Notes: generated by a model from the letters alone, not told the origin. A stretch of DNA of 64,000 nucleotides from Microbacterium rhizomatis (GCF_008710745.1 NZ_VYSA01000002.1:806001-870000); one strand, 5' to 3'; shown: positions 7,691 through 16,325, counted from the stretch's first letter. Program-made: numbers and translations.

Positions 7691-8353
7691 CTATCGGGCC
7701 GCGACGAACTCGCTGAGCCGCGTGATCCCGGGCTTCAGGCTCGTGAGCACCGGCACGGCGACGTGCGCGGCATCCGCGGCGCTCGCCATCGACGCCTGCG
7801 CCAGCACCACGACGTCCGCTCCGGCGGCGACGCGTTCGATCGCGGCGGCGACGAGCCGGTCGTGGGTCGCCCGGTCTCCCGACGATACGGCGGCGAACGC
7901 CCCATCGACGACCTCGCTCGTCAGCTCAGGGTCTGCACCCGCGAGCTCGGCCCGCTCGGCGATCAGCGCGAGCGTGGGTCGCAGCGTCGTCGCGAGTGTG
8001 GCGAGCACCGCGATCCGCGGACCGGTGGCGACCGCCTCGTCGGCCATCGCCTCATCGATGCGCAGGACGGGGATGCCGAGCTCGGCCGACATCGGAGCCG
8101 CATAGTGCGAGATCGACGAGCACGTGAGCATGACAGCATCCGCCCCGGCGCTCCGGGCTGCCTTCACGAGATCGGTCAGGCGCTCGGGAACCGAGTCGGC
8201 GCGCGCGGGGTCGCCGAGGTCGGCGACGATCTTGTCGTCGAGGTAGTTGACGGTGGTGGCGCCGGGCAGCAGGTCGGACGCGAGCGCCATGACCGGCGCG
8301 ATGACGACGGCGCCCGTATGCAGAAACGCGATTCGCGGAGCGGACACGGTCAT
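7691..8353 (-). CDS. Asp/Glu racemase-superfamily protein lacking the second catalytic Cys
   Basis: This 220-residue protein has the two-lobed Asp/Glu/hydantoin racemase fold. The first active-site Cys is present in VMLTCSSISHYA, but the position of the second (normally G-C-A/T-G in the C-terminal lobe) reads VVLAQASMASAAD, with no Cys. Two-base racemisation is therefore unlikely. Single-Cys members of the superfamily catalyse decarboxylation or isomerisation. It is the last gene of a transporter operon, and its start overlaps the stop of the upstream permease (ATGA), so it probably processes an imported compound or a pathway intermediate. Its substrate is unknown. Confidence 0.8.
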   Translation of the reverse strand: MTVSAPRIAFLHTGAVVIAPVMALASDLLPGATTVNYLDDKIVADLGDPARADSVPERLTDLVKAARSAGADAVMLTCSSISHYAAPMSAELGIPVLRIDEAMADEAVATGPRIAVLATLATTLRPTLALIAERAELAGADPELTSEVVDGAFAAVSSGDRATHDRLVAAAIERVAAGADVVVLAQASMASAADAAHVAVPVLTSLKPGITRLSEFVAAR

Positions 8354-9264
8354 CCCTTCAGCGATCCGGCCGCGAGTCCGGCCATGATCTTCTTGTTCAA
8401 GAATACGAAGATGATCAGCAGGGCCACGATGTTGATGCTGATCGCCGCGAAGAGCGGACCGTACTGCGTCGAGCCGTACTGGTCATTCAGGCTCAGCAGA
8501 CCCACCTGGATGGTCGCGAGCTCGGGCCGAACGGTGAACGTGAGTGCGATGAGCAGGTCGTTCCAGACGCTGAAGAACTGCACGAGGGCCACCGTGAGCA
8601 CGGCGTTCTTCATGAGCGGCAGCGCGATCACGAAGAACGACCGGAGCGGACCGCATCCGTCGACCGTCGCCGCCTCGAAGATCTCTCGGGGAATCGCACG
8701 GAAGTACGCCGCCATCAGGAAGGTCGTGAGGGGCAGGCCCATCACGGTGTAGGTGAGGATGAGCGGCCACAGCGTGTCGGTGATGCCGACCTTGAAGTAC
8801 ACCGTGAACAGCGGAACCAGGATCATCTGACCGGGCACCATGATGCCGGCGAGGATCACCAGCAACATGGTCTTGCGGCCCTTCCAGACCATCACTTCGA
8901 GCGCGTAGCCGGCTGCCACGCCGAGGAACACGATGAGGGCGACCGAGGGGATCGTGACCAGGATGCTGTTGCGGTAGTTCGTCGCGACATTGCCGCGGGT
9001 GAGCGCCTGGATGTAGTTGTCGAGGTTGAAGGATTCGGGCAGCGCCCACGTGGGGTTCGAGAGGAACTCGGCCTGCGTCTTGAAGGACCCGAGGATGATC
9101 CACAGCTGCGGGTAGAGAACGACGACGAGCAGCACCGTGATGAGGATCCACACGGGCAGTCGGCGGAACGCGCGGAGCGCGCGTCGCTCCCACGGCTGCC
9201 GGATGCGCGGGGCGACCTTGCGCGAATCGGGACGCGCCTGGGTCAATGTCTGGGTGGCGGTCAT
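8350..9264 (-). CDS. CUT1-type sugar ABC transporter permease (MalG-like)
   Basis: This 304-residue inner-membrane protein has about six transmembrane segments and the EAA loop in YFRAIPREIFEAATVDGCGP, which contacts the ATPase. The C-terminus ends FVFLNKKIMAGLAAGSLKG, typical of MalG-like subunits. It is the third gene of the operon substrate-binding protein, permease, permease, racemase-like protein, separated from the upstream permease by 1 nt. No ATP-binding subunit is encoded nearby. CUT1 importers of actinobacteria commonly share an MsmK/MsiK-type ATPase encoded elsewhere. The cargo is probably an apiose-containing oligosaccharide or apiose, judged only from the surrounding genes. Confidence 0.92.
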   Translation of the reverse strand: MTATQTLTQARPDSRKVAPRIRQPWERRALRAFRRLPVWILITVLLVVVLYPQLWIILGSFKTQAEFLSNPTWALPESFNLDNYIQALTRGNVATNYRNSILVTIPSVALIVFLGVAAGYALEVMVWKGRKTMLLVILAGIMVPGQMILVPLFTVYFKVGITDTLWPLILTYTVMGLPLTTFLMAAYFRAIPREIFEAATVDGCGPLRSFFVIALPLMKNAVLTVALVQFFSVWNDLLIALTFTVRPELATIQVGLLSLNDQYGSTQYGPLFAAISINIVALLIIFVFLNKKIMAGLAAGSLKG

Positions 9265-9265
9265 A

Positions 9266-10147
9266 TCAGCTCTCCGCCTTCTGGCTCGAGGTGCGGAAGA
9301 TCGCGAGGGTGAACACGAGACACAGGAGCGTCAGCACGAGGGCGATCGTGCTGCCGTAGCCGTACTCGGCGTATTCGAACGCGGTCCGGTACATGTACAG
9401 GGTGAGTGGGGCCGTCGAGGTGCCGGGACCGCCGCCGTTGAGCGCGAGCAGGCTGTCGAACACCTTGAGAGTGGAGTTGAAGCTGAAGATGATCGAAGAG
9501 ATCAGGATCGGCAGCGAGAGCGGGATCACGATGTGGCGCACGAGCTTGAGCCCGCTCGCCCCGTCGAGGCGGGCCGACTCGATGATCTCGTCGGGGATGT
9601 CGAGCAGACCCGTGTAGAGCAGCACGGCGTAGAAGCCCATCGAGCTCCAGTACGTCATGACCAGAGCGACACCCATCGTGCCGACCGTCGAGGCGAGGAA
9701 CTCGACGCTCTGCCCGCCGAAGAAGTTGATGATGTCGTTGACCGGGCCCTGGTTGTCGCCGACCGAGATGAAGCTGCGGAAGAGCAGGGCGACGGCGACG
9801 GTCGGCAGCACCATCGGGAAGAACACCGCGGTGCGGACGAACGCCGACCCCTTGCGGAGCACGAACACGTAGAGCAGCGCCAGCAGGTAGCCGAGCACGA
9901 TCTGACCGACGGTCGCGAGGACCGCGAAGATGATGCTCACCCAGAGCGACTGGATCGCGGCGGGATCGCTGACGAACGTGGCGAAGTTCTCGAACCCGAC
10001 GAACGTGAAGCCGCGAAGGGTGTTGCCCTCGAAGAACGAGAGCCCGAGCGACCACGCCACCGGGACGAGCTTCAAGAGCACGTACAGGATCAGCGTCGGC
10101 GCCAGCAGGATGATGATCGTCTTGCGATCACCGAAGACCCGTTTCAT
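9266..10147 (-). CDS. CUT1-type sugar ABC transporter permease (MalF-like)
   Basis: This protein of about 293 residues has six predicted transmembrane helices (first ILLAPTLILYVLLKLVPVAWSL) and the EAA-type loop DIPDEIIESARLDGASGLK. It pairs with the MalG-like permease directly downstream to form the membrane channel of the importer. ATG 10147 (MKRVFGD) is preferred over the longer GTG 10186, because the longer version would begin inside the intercistronic hairpin. The gene follows the binding-protein gene across that hairpin, which would favour higher levels of the binding protein. Confidence 0.9.
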   Translation of the reverse strand: MKRVFGDRKTIIILLAPTLILYVLLKLVPVAWSLGLSFFEGNTLRGFTFVGFENFATFVSDPAAIQSLWVSIIFAVLATVGQIVLGYLLALLYVFVLRKGSAFVRTAVFFPMVLPTVAVALLFRSFISVGDNQGPVNDIINFFGGQSVEFLASTVGTMGVALVMTYWSSMGFYAVLLYTGLLDIPDEIIESARLDGASGLKLVRHIVIPLSLPILISSIIFSFNSTLKVFDSLLALNGGGPGTSTAPLTLYMYRTAFEYAEYGYGSTIALVLTLLCLVFTLAIFRTSSQKAES

Positions 10148-10168
10148 GAAGAGCTGCTTTCTGACGTC

Positions 10169-10210
10169 GTCCGGCCCGGACCTCACCTGTGGTGATGGCC
10201 CGGGCCGGAC
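10169..10210 (-). terminator. Intercistronic hairpin between binding protein and permease genes
   Basis: GTCCGGCCCGG (10169-10179) pairs with CCGGGCCGGAC (10200-10210). The stem lies between the upstream binding-protein gene and the downstream permease. In ABC importer operons such stems usually stabilise the binding-protein message or terminate it partially. Confidence 0.7.
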
Positions 10211-10246
10211 CTTGCTGCGGGGTGCGCGCCCTGCGGCGCGCTCCTA

Positions 10247-11581
10247 CTACTTGTTCGCGTCCAGGCTGGCCTGGAGCTGGCTCATGTAGTCCTCGGGGGT
10301 CATCTGCCCGGTGACCAGGAGCGACACGTTGGACTGCGCGAGCGAGGTGGACTTGCCGTCCATCAGCGCTTCGAACCAGAGCACGGTCTGCTGGATCTCG
10401 GCGACCTTGTCCTGAACCATCTTCGTCGGTGCGGGAAGGTCCTTGACCTCGCCGTTCACCTTGAAGCCCGAGATGACGCCGGCGTCGTTGAGCGCCTGCG
10501 CGCCGTAGTTCTGCACGATGCAGCCGAGCCAGTCGGCGACCTTCGGGCCGTAGGTCTTGGGGCTCATCGCCATCGCCGTTCCGGCGTTCGCCGCCCACTG
10601 GCTGATGTCGCCCGCTCCGCCGTCGACCGCCGGGAACGGCATCAGGCCGATGTTGTCCGAGCCGATCTGGTTCTGCGCCGAGTCGTTGATGTTCGCCAGC
10701 AGCCACGACCCGTCGTACTTCATGGCCGCTTTCCCGGTGAGGAACGCGTTGTTGGCGGCCGCCGCATCCATCGACACGAATCCTTCGCCGAAGTCGCCGG
10801 CCTGTGCCATCTGCTGCAGAGCCTGTGCTCCGGCCAGGTACTCGGGATCGGTCAGCTTCGCCTTGCCGTCGCGGATCGCCGTCATCGCATCCGGTCCGAC
10901 GTTGCGGAAGATGTACATGCCGAGGATGCGGGTGAGCGGGAACGCCTGTGCGCCGGCGACCGCCATCGGGGTGTACCCCGCGGCGGCGAGCTTCTTGTTG
11001 GCCGCCAGGAGCTCGTCGAAGGTCTTCGGCTCATCGATGCCGACCTTGTCGAAGATCTCCTTGTTGAACCAGATGCCCTCGATGTTGTACTGGTAGGGCA
11101 GCGAGACCATCTGGCCGTACACGCTGTTGATCGTGGAGGCGGCGGCGGGGAGGATCTCGTCCGACAGACCCAGGTCATCGAGGGCTGAGCCGTAGTCGAG
11201 GACCAGGTTGTTCGAGCCGAGGTCGCCGTTGGGCCGGACCATCGCGGTACCCGCGATGAAGTGCGCCGGGAGTGCGTCCTGGCTGGCCAGGAGGGTGACC
11301 TTCTGCACGACGTCGGCCTGGGCGACCTTCTGGTGCTCGAGCGGGAGCGCGTCGTTCTGCGCCTTGCAGGCGCCGTCGGCGAGCGCGGTGAGCTCCGCTT
11401 CGAGCGTCGGGTTCTCGTTGGCGGTGAGAACGGTGAACGAGCTCGGGTCGGTTCCGGCCGGGCCGCCGCCGCTCGCGCTGGGCGACGCGCCGGAGCCGCC
11501 GGCGCAGGCGGTCAGGGCGGCCACCGCGGTCAGGGCGAGCCCGACCGTGAAGATTCTGCGGTAGGTGCTTCGGGTGTTCAT
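10247..11581 (-). CDS. Sugar ABC transporter substrate-binding lipoprotein
   Basis: This 444-residue extracellular solute-binding protein (family 1) has a lipoprotein signal: a positively charged start MNTRSTYRR, a hydrophobic core and the lipobox LTAC, followed by a Gly/Ser-rich linker (GGSGASPSASGGGPAG). The body reads like MalE-type proteins (GQMVSLPYQYNIEGIWFNKEIFDKVGI, later GKAAMKYDGSWLL). ATG 11581 is chosen because AAGGAGG lies at ideal spacing before it and the lipobox falls at the right distance. It is the first gene of the importer operon. It diverges from the GH127 gene, so cargo and glycosidase are probably co-regulated. The ligand is unknown. Confidence 0.92.
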   Translation of the reverse strand: MNTRSTYRRIFTVGLALTAVAALTACAGGSGASPSASGGGPAGTDPSSFTVLTANENPTLEAELTALADGACKAQNDALPLEHQKVAQADVVQKVTLLASQDALPAHFIAGTAMVRPNGDLGSNNLVLDYGSALDDLGLSDEILPAAASTINSVYGQMVSLPYQYNIEGIWFNKEIFDKVGIDEPKTFDELLAANKKLAAAGYTPMAVAGAQAFPLTRILGMYIFRNVGPDAMTAIRDGKAKLTDPEYLAGAQALQQMAQAGDFGEGFVSMDAAAANNAFLTGKAAMKYDGSWLLANINDSAQNQIGSDNIGLMPFPAVDGGAGDISQWAANAGTAMAMSPKTYGPKVADWLGCIVQNYGAQALNDAGVISGFKVNGEVKDLPAPTKMVQDKVAEIQQTVLWFEALMDGKSTSLAQSNVSLLVTGQMTPEDYMSQLQASLDANK

Positions 11582-11736
11582 AGCGTCCTCCTTGACGACA
11601 GCCATGCGAGTGGGGGGTACGTCAGCGACAGTAGGGAAATTCGCGACGTGTGTCAACAGTCGGGGTTGAAATTCTATTCACTTTGTGACTGAATCATGGA
11701 TGTCAGACTGAACGGCACTCGGAAGGAACCCCCCTC
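11582..11736. promoter_or_regulatory. Divergent control region of the importer operon and the GH127 gene
   Basis: This AT-richer 155-bp gap carries the imperfect palindrome TGAAATTCTATTCA (11667-11680), a candidate operator. A TTGAAA box at 11666-11671 could serve as -35 for the GH127 gene, but its -10 partner is weak. GGAAGGA precedes the GH127 ATG and AAGGAGG precedes the binding-protein ATG. The ATTCTA core also occurs before the SorC gene (6636) and before the glcD-like gene. Confidence 0.4.
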
Positions 11737-13722
11737 ATGCCCTCGACACAAGTGCGCAGACACGCCCCCCTTCGGGCGCTCGACGCGGCGGATGCGCGGT
11801 GGGCCCGTGGCTACTGGGGTGACGTGCACGCGCGGACCCGTGATGTCACCGTGCCGCGCATCTGGCAGTCGCTCAGCGACCCGGCGGTCAGCCCCGGCCT
11901 GCGCAACTTCCGGCTCGCAGCGGGGCTGGAGGCGGGAACGCACGAGGGACCGCCGTTCATGGACGGCGACTTCTACAAGTGGCTCGAGGCGGCGATCGCC
12001 CGCCTCGAGACCGATCCCGACCCCGAGCTCGCGGCACTCATCGAAGAGCTCGCCCAGCTCATCGCGTCCGTGCAGCGCGAAGACGGCTACCTCCACACCC
12101 CGACCTTCATCGCCGAGCGCAACGAGAACGACGTCGTGGCCCTCGCCGATCGCTTCAACTTCGAGACCTACAACCTCGGCCACCTCATCACCGCCGGTGT
12201 GCGCCATTACGAGGTCACGGGCACCACAACGCTCCTCGACGCGGCGCGGAAGGCGGCATCCTTCCTCGAAGACCTCGCGACGAACAAGCCGGTCGAGCTC
12301 GCCCGCAGCGCGATCTGCCCCTCGCACTACATGGCGGTCGTCGAGCTGTACCGCGCCACCGGCGAGGAGCGCTACCTCCGGCTCGCCGAGGCCTTCGTGC
12401 GCGTGCGCGACGACTTCGACGAGGGCGGCGACGACAACCAGGACCGCATCCCGGTTCGCGAGCAGACCTCGGTCGCCGGGCACGCGGTACGCGCCAACTA
12501 CCTCTATGCGGGCCTGGCCGACATCGTCGCCGAGACCGGCGACGCCGAGCTCACGGCGGTCCTCGAGAACCTCTGGAGAGACGTCGTCGACACGAAGCTG
12601 TACCTCACCGGCGGCTGCGGCGCGCTGTACGACGGAGCCTCGCCCGACGGCCACCCCTGGCAGGGCGAGATCTCGCGCGTCCATCAGGCGTACGGCCGGC
12701 CCTATCAGCTGCCCCACACGACCGCGCACGCAGAGTCGTGCGCGAACATCGGCATGGTCCTGTGGGGTGAGCGGATGCTGGCCCTCACCGCCGACGCGCG
12801 CTACGCGGATGTCATCGAGCGGATCGCGCACAACAGCCTGCTCGCGAGCATCAGCCTCGAGGGCTCGGAGTACTTCTACACGAACGCCCTCCGTCAGGTG
12901 CGGGGGCTGCCCTATGATCTGCGGCGCCCCGGCGACACCGGACAGCATCCTGTCCCGGCTCCGCCCCCGTCGGACGAGCGGCTCCGCCAGCGCTACCTGA
13001 GCTGCTTCTGCTGCCCGCCCAACATCGCACGTACTCTGGCCCGCTTCCACGAGCGTGCGGCGTCGCTGTCGGCCGATGGCCTCTACATCCACCTCTACGG
13101 CGGCAGCGACCTCGACGTCAGCGAATCAGGGCGCGAGCTCGCGGTGAGCGAGATCAGCGACTACCCGTGGAACGAGCGCATCACCTTCACCGTGACGCGC
13201 GCGGCGGGTGCTCTGCCGCTTCACCTGCGGATCCCCGGATGGTCGGCGGATGCTTCGCTCACCGTCAACGGCGACCCGGTGGCCGTCTCGGCTCCGGGCA
13301 CCTACGCGCGCGTCGACCGCGAATGGCGCGCCGGCGATGTCGTGGAGCTGACCCTTCCGATGCCGGTGCGAGTCGTTCGCGGCCACCGCCTGGCCGAGGA
13401 GCTCACCAACCAGGTGGCGGTCCAGCGCGGACCGGTCGTGTACTGCCTCGAAAGCGCCGACCTGCCCGAGGGCGTCCTGCTCGAACAGGCGGCTCTTGCC
13501 CGGGGCGCGTCGTTCACGCCGATCGAGACCGCGATCAACGGGCACCGTGTGATTGCGCTCAAGACCGAGCTGACGGTCCTCCCCATCGACGAGACCGCCG
13601 GCCTGTACGAAGATCTCGCCGACGCGCCGTTGCGAACGGTGACCGCCCGGCTCATCCCCTACTACGCGTGGGGCAACAGAGGACCGGGGGAGATGTCCGT
13701 CTGGCTCCCCCTGGTCTGGTGA
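11737..13722 (+). CDS. GH127-family glycosidase (beta-L-arabinofuranosidase-like)
   Basis: This 661-residue protein has the GH127 (alpha/alpha)6 barrel followed by beta domains. The zinc-binding catalytic set is intact: Glu333 and Cys335 in AHAESCANIG, and Cys425-Cys426 in SCFCCPPNIA, matching the Cys3-Glu site in which one Cys is the nucleophile. No signal peptide is seen, so it acts in the cytosol on imported oligosaccharides. GH127 enzymes cleave beta-L-arabinofuranosides, and one member releases aceric acid from rhamnogalacturonan II. Here it diverges from a sugar importer and is followed 10 bp later by the RuBisCO-like oiaX, so a furanosidase acting on apiose-bearing chains is a reasonable idea but unproven. 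Confidence 0.9.
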   Translation: MPSTQVRRHAPLRALDAADARWARGYWGDVHARTRDVTVPRIWQSLSDPAVSPGLRNFRLAAGLEAGTHEGPPFMDGDFYKWLEAAIARLETDPDPELAALIEELAQLIASVQREDGYLHTPTFIAERNENDVVALADRFNFETYNLGHLITAGVRHYEVTGTTTLLDAARKAASFLEDLATNKPVELARSAICPSHYMAVVELYRATGEERYLRLAEAFVRVRDDFDEGGDDNQDRIPVREQTSVAGHAVRANYLYAGLADIVAETGDAELTAVLENLWRDVVDTKLYLTGGCGALYDGASPDGHPWQGEISRVHQAYGRPYQLPHTTAHAESCANIGMVLWGERMLALTADARYADVIERIAHNSLLASISLEGSEYFYTNALRQVRGLPYDLRRPGDTGQHPVPAPPPSDERLRQRYLSCFCCPPNIARTLARFHERAASLSADGLYIHLYGGSDLDVSESGRELAVSEISDYPWNERITFTVTRAAGALPLHLRIPGWSADASLTVNGDPVAVSAPGTYARVDREWRAGDVVELTLPMPVRVVRGHRLAEELTNQVAVQRGPVVYCLESADLPEGVLLEQAALARGASFTPIETAINGHRVIALKTELTVLPIDETAGLYEDLADAPLRTVTARLIPYYAWGNRGPGEMSVWLPLVW

Positions 13723-13732
13723 GGCGCCGATC

Positions 13733-14986
13733 ATGACCTCTCACGTCTTCGCTACGTACATCATCGAGACCTCGCTGCCGCTCGCCCGCGCCGCCGAGAT
13801 GCTCGCGGGCGAGCAATCCACCGGCACCTTCGTACGCGTCGAGCGCGAATCGGACGACGTCCGCGCCCGTTTCGCCGCCCAGGTCGAGAGCATCCACGAA
13901 CTGCCCCTCACCGGTTCGTCCGCCCTGCCGGGATCGGTGGGCGATCCGGATCTCCGCCGCCGCGCACGCCTGCGGCTCCGGTTCCCCCTCGGCAACTTCG
14001 GGCCGTCGCTGCCGAACCTCATGGCGGCGGTGGCGGGCAATCTGTTCGAGATGAAGGAGCTCGCGGCGATCCGCCTGATCGACCTCGAGCTGCCGCAGGA
14101 GTTCGCCGACCGCTACCCCGGGCCCGGGTTCGGCGTGGCGGGCACCCGTGCCCTGATGAATCGGCCCTCGGGGGCGATGGTCGGCACGATCATCAAGCCG
14201 AGTATCGGCCTGTCTCCGGAGGAACTGGCCGAGGTCGTCGGCGACCTGGCGGCGGCCGGAATCGACTTCATCAAAGACGACGAGCTTCAGGCCAACGGCC
14301 CGAGCGCTCCGCTCGCGGCACGCGTCGCAGCGGTCATGCCGGTGCTCAAGCGCCACGCGGATCGCACGGGCAAGATGCCGATGTACGCGTTCAACATCAC
14401 GGATGACATCGGCCGCCTCGAGGCCAACCACGATCTGGTCGTGGCGGCCGGGGGCACGTGCGTCATGGCGTGCATCAACCTCATCGGGTTGGCGGGGCTG
14501 GAGTTCCTGCGCAGTCACGCGGCCGTGCCGATCCACGGCCACCGGGCGATGCTGGGCGCGATCGCCCGCAGCGACCAGGTCGGCATCGCGTTCGGCGCAT
14601 GGCAGAAGATCGCTCGCCTCTCGGGGGCCGATCACCTGCACACCAACGGCATCAGCAACAAGTTCTACGAGTCCGACGCTGAGGTGCTGGCGGCGATCGA
14701 GGCCGTGCGCACGCCGCTTCTGGGCCTGACCCCCACCGTGCCGGTGCTCTCGTCCGGTCAGTGGGGCGGCCTCGCCCACGCCACGTATTCGGCGGTCGGC
14801 ACGACCGATCTGCTGGTGCTGTCGGGCGGCGGCATCCACGGGCACCCCGACGGTGCGGCTGCCGGTGTCGCCAGCATGCGCGACGCGTGGGCGTCTGCCG
14901 AGCGGGGCGAGGATGCCTCCGACGCGTTCGCGGCCTCAGAGCCGCTGCGCCGAGCGGCCGAGCGTTTCGGCCCGGTGCGTGTCTGA
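13733..14986 (+). CDS. oiaX: RuBisCO-like protein, 3-oxo-isoapionate-4-phosphate transcarboxylase/hydrolase
   Basis: This 417-residue protein of the RuBisCO large-subunit superfamily has the motif GTIIKPSIGLS of loop 1 and the metal site DFIKDDE, with Lys181, Asp183 and Glu184 equivalent to the carbamylated Lys-x-Asp-Glu set. The glycine-rich phosphate loop is VLSGGGIHGHPDG. It is not a CO2-fixing enzyme: it lacks the small subunit context and pairs with a DUF1537 kinase. In the published apiose pathway, OiaX cleaves 3-oxo-isoapionate 4-phosphate with water into 3-phosphoglycerate and glycolate. Placement directly before the kinase that makes this substrate supports the assignment. A transcarboxylase or other isomerase role of related RuBisCO-like proteins is the alternative. 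Confidence 0.85.
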   Translation: MTSHVFATYIIETSLPLARAAEMLAGEQSTGTFVRVERESDDVRARFAAQVESIHELPLTGSSALPGSVGDPDLRRRARLRLRFPLGNFGPSLPNLMAAVAGNLFEMKELAAIRLIDLELPQEFADRYPGPGFGVAGTRALMNRPSGAMVGTIIKPSIGLSPEELAEVVGDLAAAGIDFIKDDELQANGPSAPLAARVAAVMPVLKRHADRTGKMPMYAFNITDDIGRLEANHDLVVAAGGTCVMACINLIGLAGLEFLRSHAAVPIHGHRAMLGAIARSDQVGIAFGAWQKIARLSGADHLHTNGISNKFYESDAEVLAAIEAVRTPLLGLTPTVPVLSSGQWGGLAHATYSAVGTTDLLVLSGGGIHGHPDGAAAGVASMRDAWASAERGEDASDAFAASEPLRRAAERFGPVRV

Positions 14987-16325
14987 GCAGGTGCAGTCTG
15001 ATCAGGTGCAGTCTGGTGGGGTGCAGTCTGGAGGAGTGCAATCCGAGCAGTCGAGCCGAGGCCTGCGTGCCGCGTTCTACGGCGACGACTTCACGGGCAG
15101 CGTCGACGCACTCCTCCAGTTCTCGCGCCGCGGGTGGAGAGGGCGACTGTTCGTGGGGCTACCCGGTGACGACGCGCTCGCTCAGGCCGCAGCATCCTGC
15201 GACGTGGTCGGCATCGCCGGCATCGCGCGGTCCTTGTCGACCGACCGCCTCGACGACGAACTGCGCCCGGTCTTCCAGGCCCTCACGCGCCTCGGCCCGC
15301 ACGTCCTGCAGTACAAGGCGTGCTCGACCGCCGATTCGTCGCCCGCGATCGGCAGCATCGGGCGCGTGATCGAGATCGGCCGGGAGGTCGTGTCGGATGC
15401 TCCGGTGCCTATGCTCTTCGCCCAGCCCGACTTCGGTCGCTATACGGTGTTCGGGCATCATTTCGCCGCTGAGGGCGCGACCGTGTACCGCCTCGACCGG
15501 CAGCCGACGATGTCTACCCACCCCACGACCCCGATGACGGAGTCCGACCTCGCCGTTCACCTCGGCCGGCAGACCGCCCTGCCGATCGGAGCCGTCGCGC
15601 ACACCGCCTTCGGGGCGCCCGGCGACCTCGCCGCGGCTCTCCACGACTCACCCGCCGCGGCACTCGTGCTCGACGCGCTCGACGAGACCCACCTCGTGGC
15701 GATCGGCGAGGCGATCCGCAGCTTGCCAGGACCCGTGTTCGCGGTCGGGTCGGGCGGCCTCAGCCACGGGGTGGCCGCCGCCGATCCCGGCAGCGCGAGC
15801 CCGCCGCCCACCCGCACGAGCTCGTCCGGGCCGATCCTCGCGGTCTCGGGCAGCCGCTCGGCCCAGACGCGACGGCAAGCGGATGCCGCGGCCGCCGCCG
15901 GCTGGCTCGTCCGGCCCCTCCCCCTCGACGGATCCGACGCCGTGCTCGATGAGGTCATCGCCGCTCTCGGCGCGGGCCGCAGCGTCGTGCTCACGTCGGA
16001 CGACGCCGACATCGCGGCCGCCGCCGACCGGCCTGTGCTGGAGGCGATCGCCGAGTGCGCAGCATCCGTCGTCTCCGCCGCCGTCCGAGCCGGCGCGACC
16101 GGCCGCGTGATCGTGTGCGGCGGCGACACATCGAGCCGCATCACCGGGCTGCTCGGCGTCGGCTCGCTGTCGATCGCGGCCAACCCATGGGCGAACATCG
16201 TGCTGCTGCGCGCGCACGCCGCCGACCCGGCGATCGACGGGCTCGAACTGCTGCTCAAGGGCGGCCAGGTCGGCGAGGTCGACCTGTTCGACCGGATTCT
16301 GGCGCTCGGCGAACCCGGTCTTTGA
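14979..16325 (+). CDS. oiaK: DUF1537 (four-carbon acid sugar) kinase, probable 3-oxo-isoapionate kinase
   Basis: This kinase of about 448 residues has the N-terminal substrate domain with AAFYGDDFTGSVDALLQ and the C-terminal nucleotide domain with AVSGSRSAQTRRQ, VIVCGGDTSSRI and LLLKGGQVGEVDLFD. OiaK phosphorylates 3-oxo-isoapionate at C4 for OiaX, the preceding gene. The start is uncertain. GTG 14979 overlaps the oiaX stop, but the first 20 residues are encoded by 15-bp repeats with further in-frame GTGs at 14991, 15006, 15021 and 15036; the last follows GGAGGA. The final 100 bp plus stop recur as a diverged copy at 19985-20097, which marks the edge of an inserted island. Confidence 0.83.
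   Translation: MSEQVQSDQVQSGGVQSGGVQSEQSSRGLRAAFYGDDFTGSVDALLQFSRRGWRGRLFVGLPGDDALAQAAASCDVVGIAGIARSLSTDRLDDELRPVFQALTRLGPHVLQYKACSTADSSPAIGSIGRVIEIGREVVSDAPVPMLFAQPDFGRYTVFGHHFAAEGATVYRLDRQPTMSTHPTTPMTESDLAVHLGRQTALPIGAVAHTAFGAPGDLAAALHDSPAAALVLDALDETHLVAIGEAIRSLPGPVFAVGSGGLSHGVAAADPGSASPPPTRTSSSGPILAVSGSRSAQTRRQADAAAAAGWLVRPLPLDGSDAVLDEVIAALGAGRSVVLTSDDADIAAAADRPVLEAIAECAASVVSAAVRAGATGRVIVCGGDTSSRITGLLGVGSLSIAANPWANIVLLRAHAADPAIDGLELLLKGGQVGEVDLFDRILALGEPGL
14981..15050. repeat. 15-bp tandem repeats over the oiaX stop / oiaK start
   Basis: Units of the type GTGCAGTCTGRKSRG repeat four times in tandem, beginning within the oiaX stop context (GTCTGAGCAG). Each unit offers an in-frame GTG for oiaK, so the reading frame gains VQSxx repeats. 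The last unit creates GGAGGAGTG. The repeat number could tune where and how well oiaK translation begins. Confidence 0.8.

Noticed and set aside
13652..14845. Minus-strand open frame opposite oiaX
   Set aside because: The plus strand encodes a full RuBisCO-like protein with the Lys-x-Asp-Glu site; the antisense product is Arg/His/Gln-rich without motifs.
13733..14986. True RuBisCO large subunit
   Set aside because: No small subunit or phosphoribulokinase, about 50-60 residues shorter than form I/II, and coupled to a DUF1537 kinase.
14981..15050. CRISPR-like array
   Set aside because: The 15-bp units are directly adjacent with no spacers, are translated in frame, and no cas gene is present.
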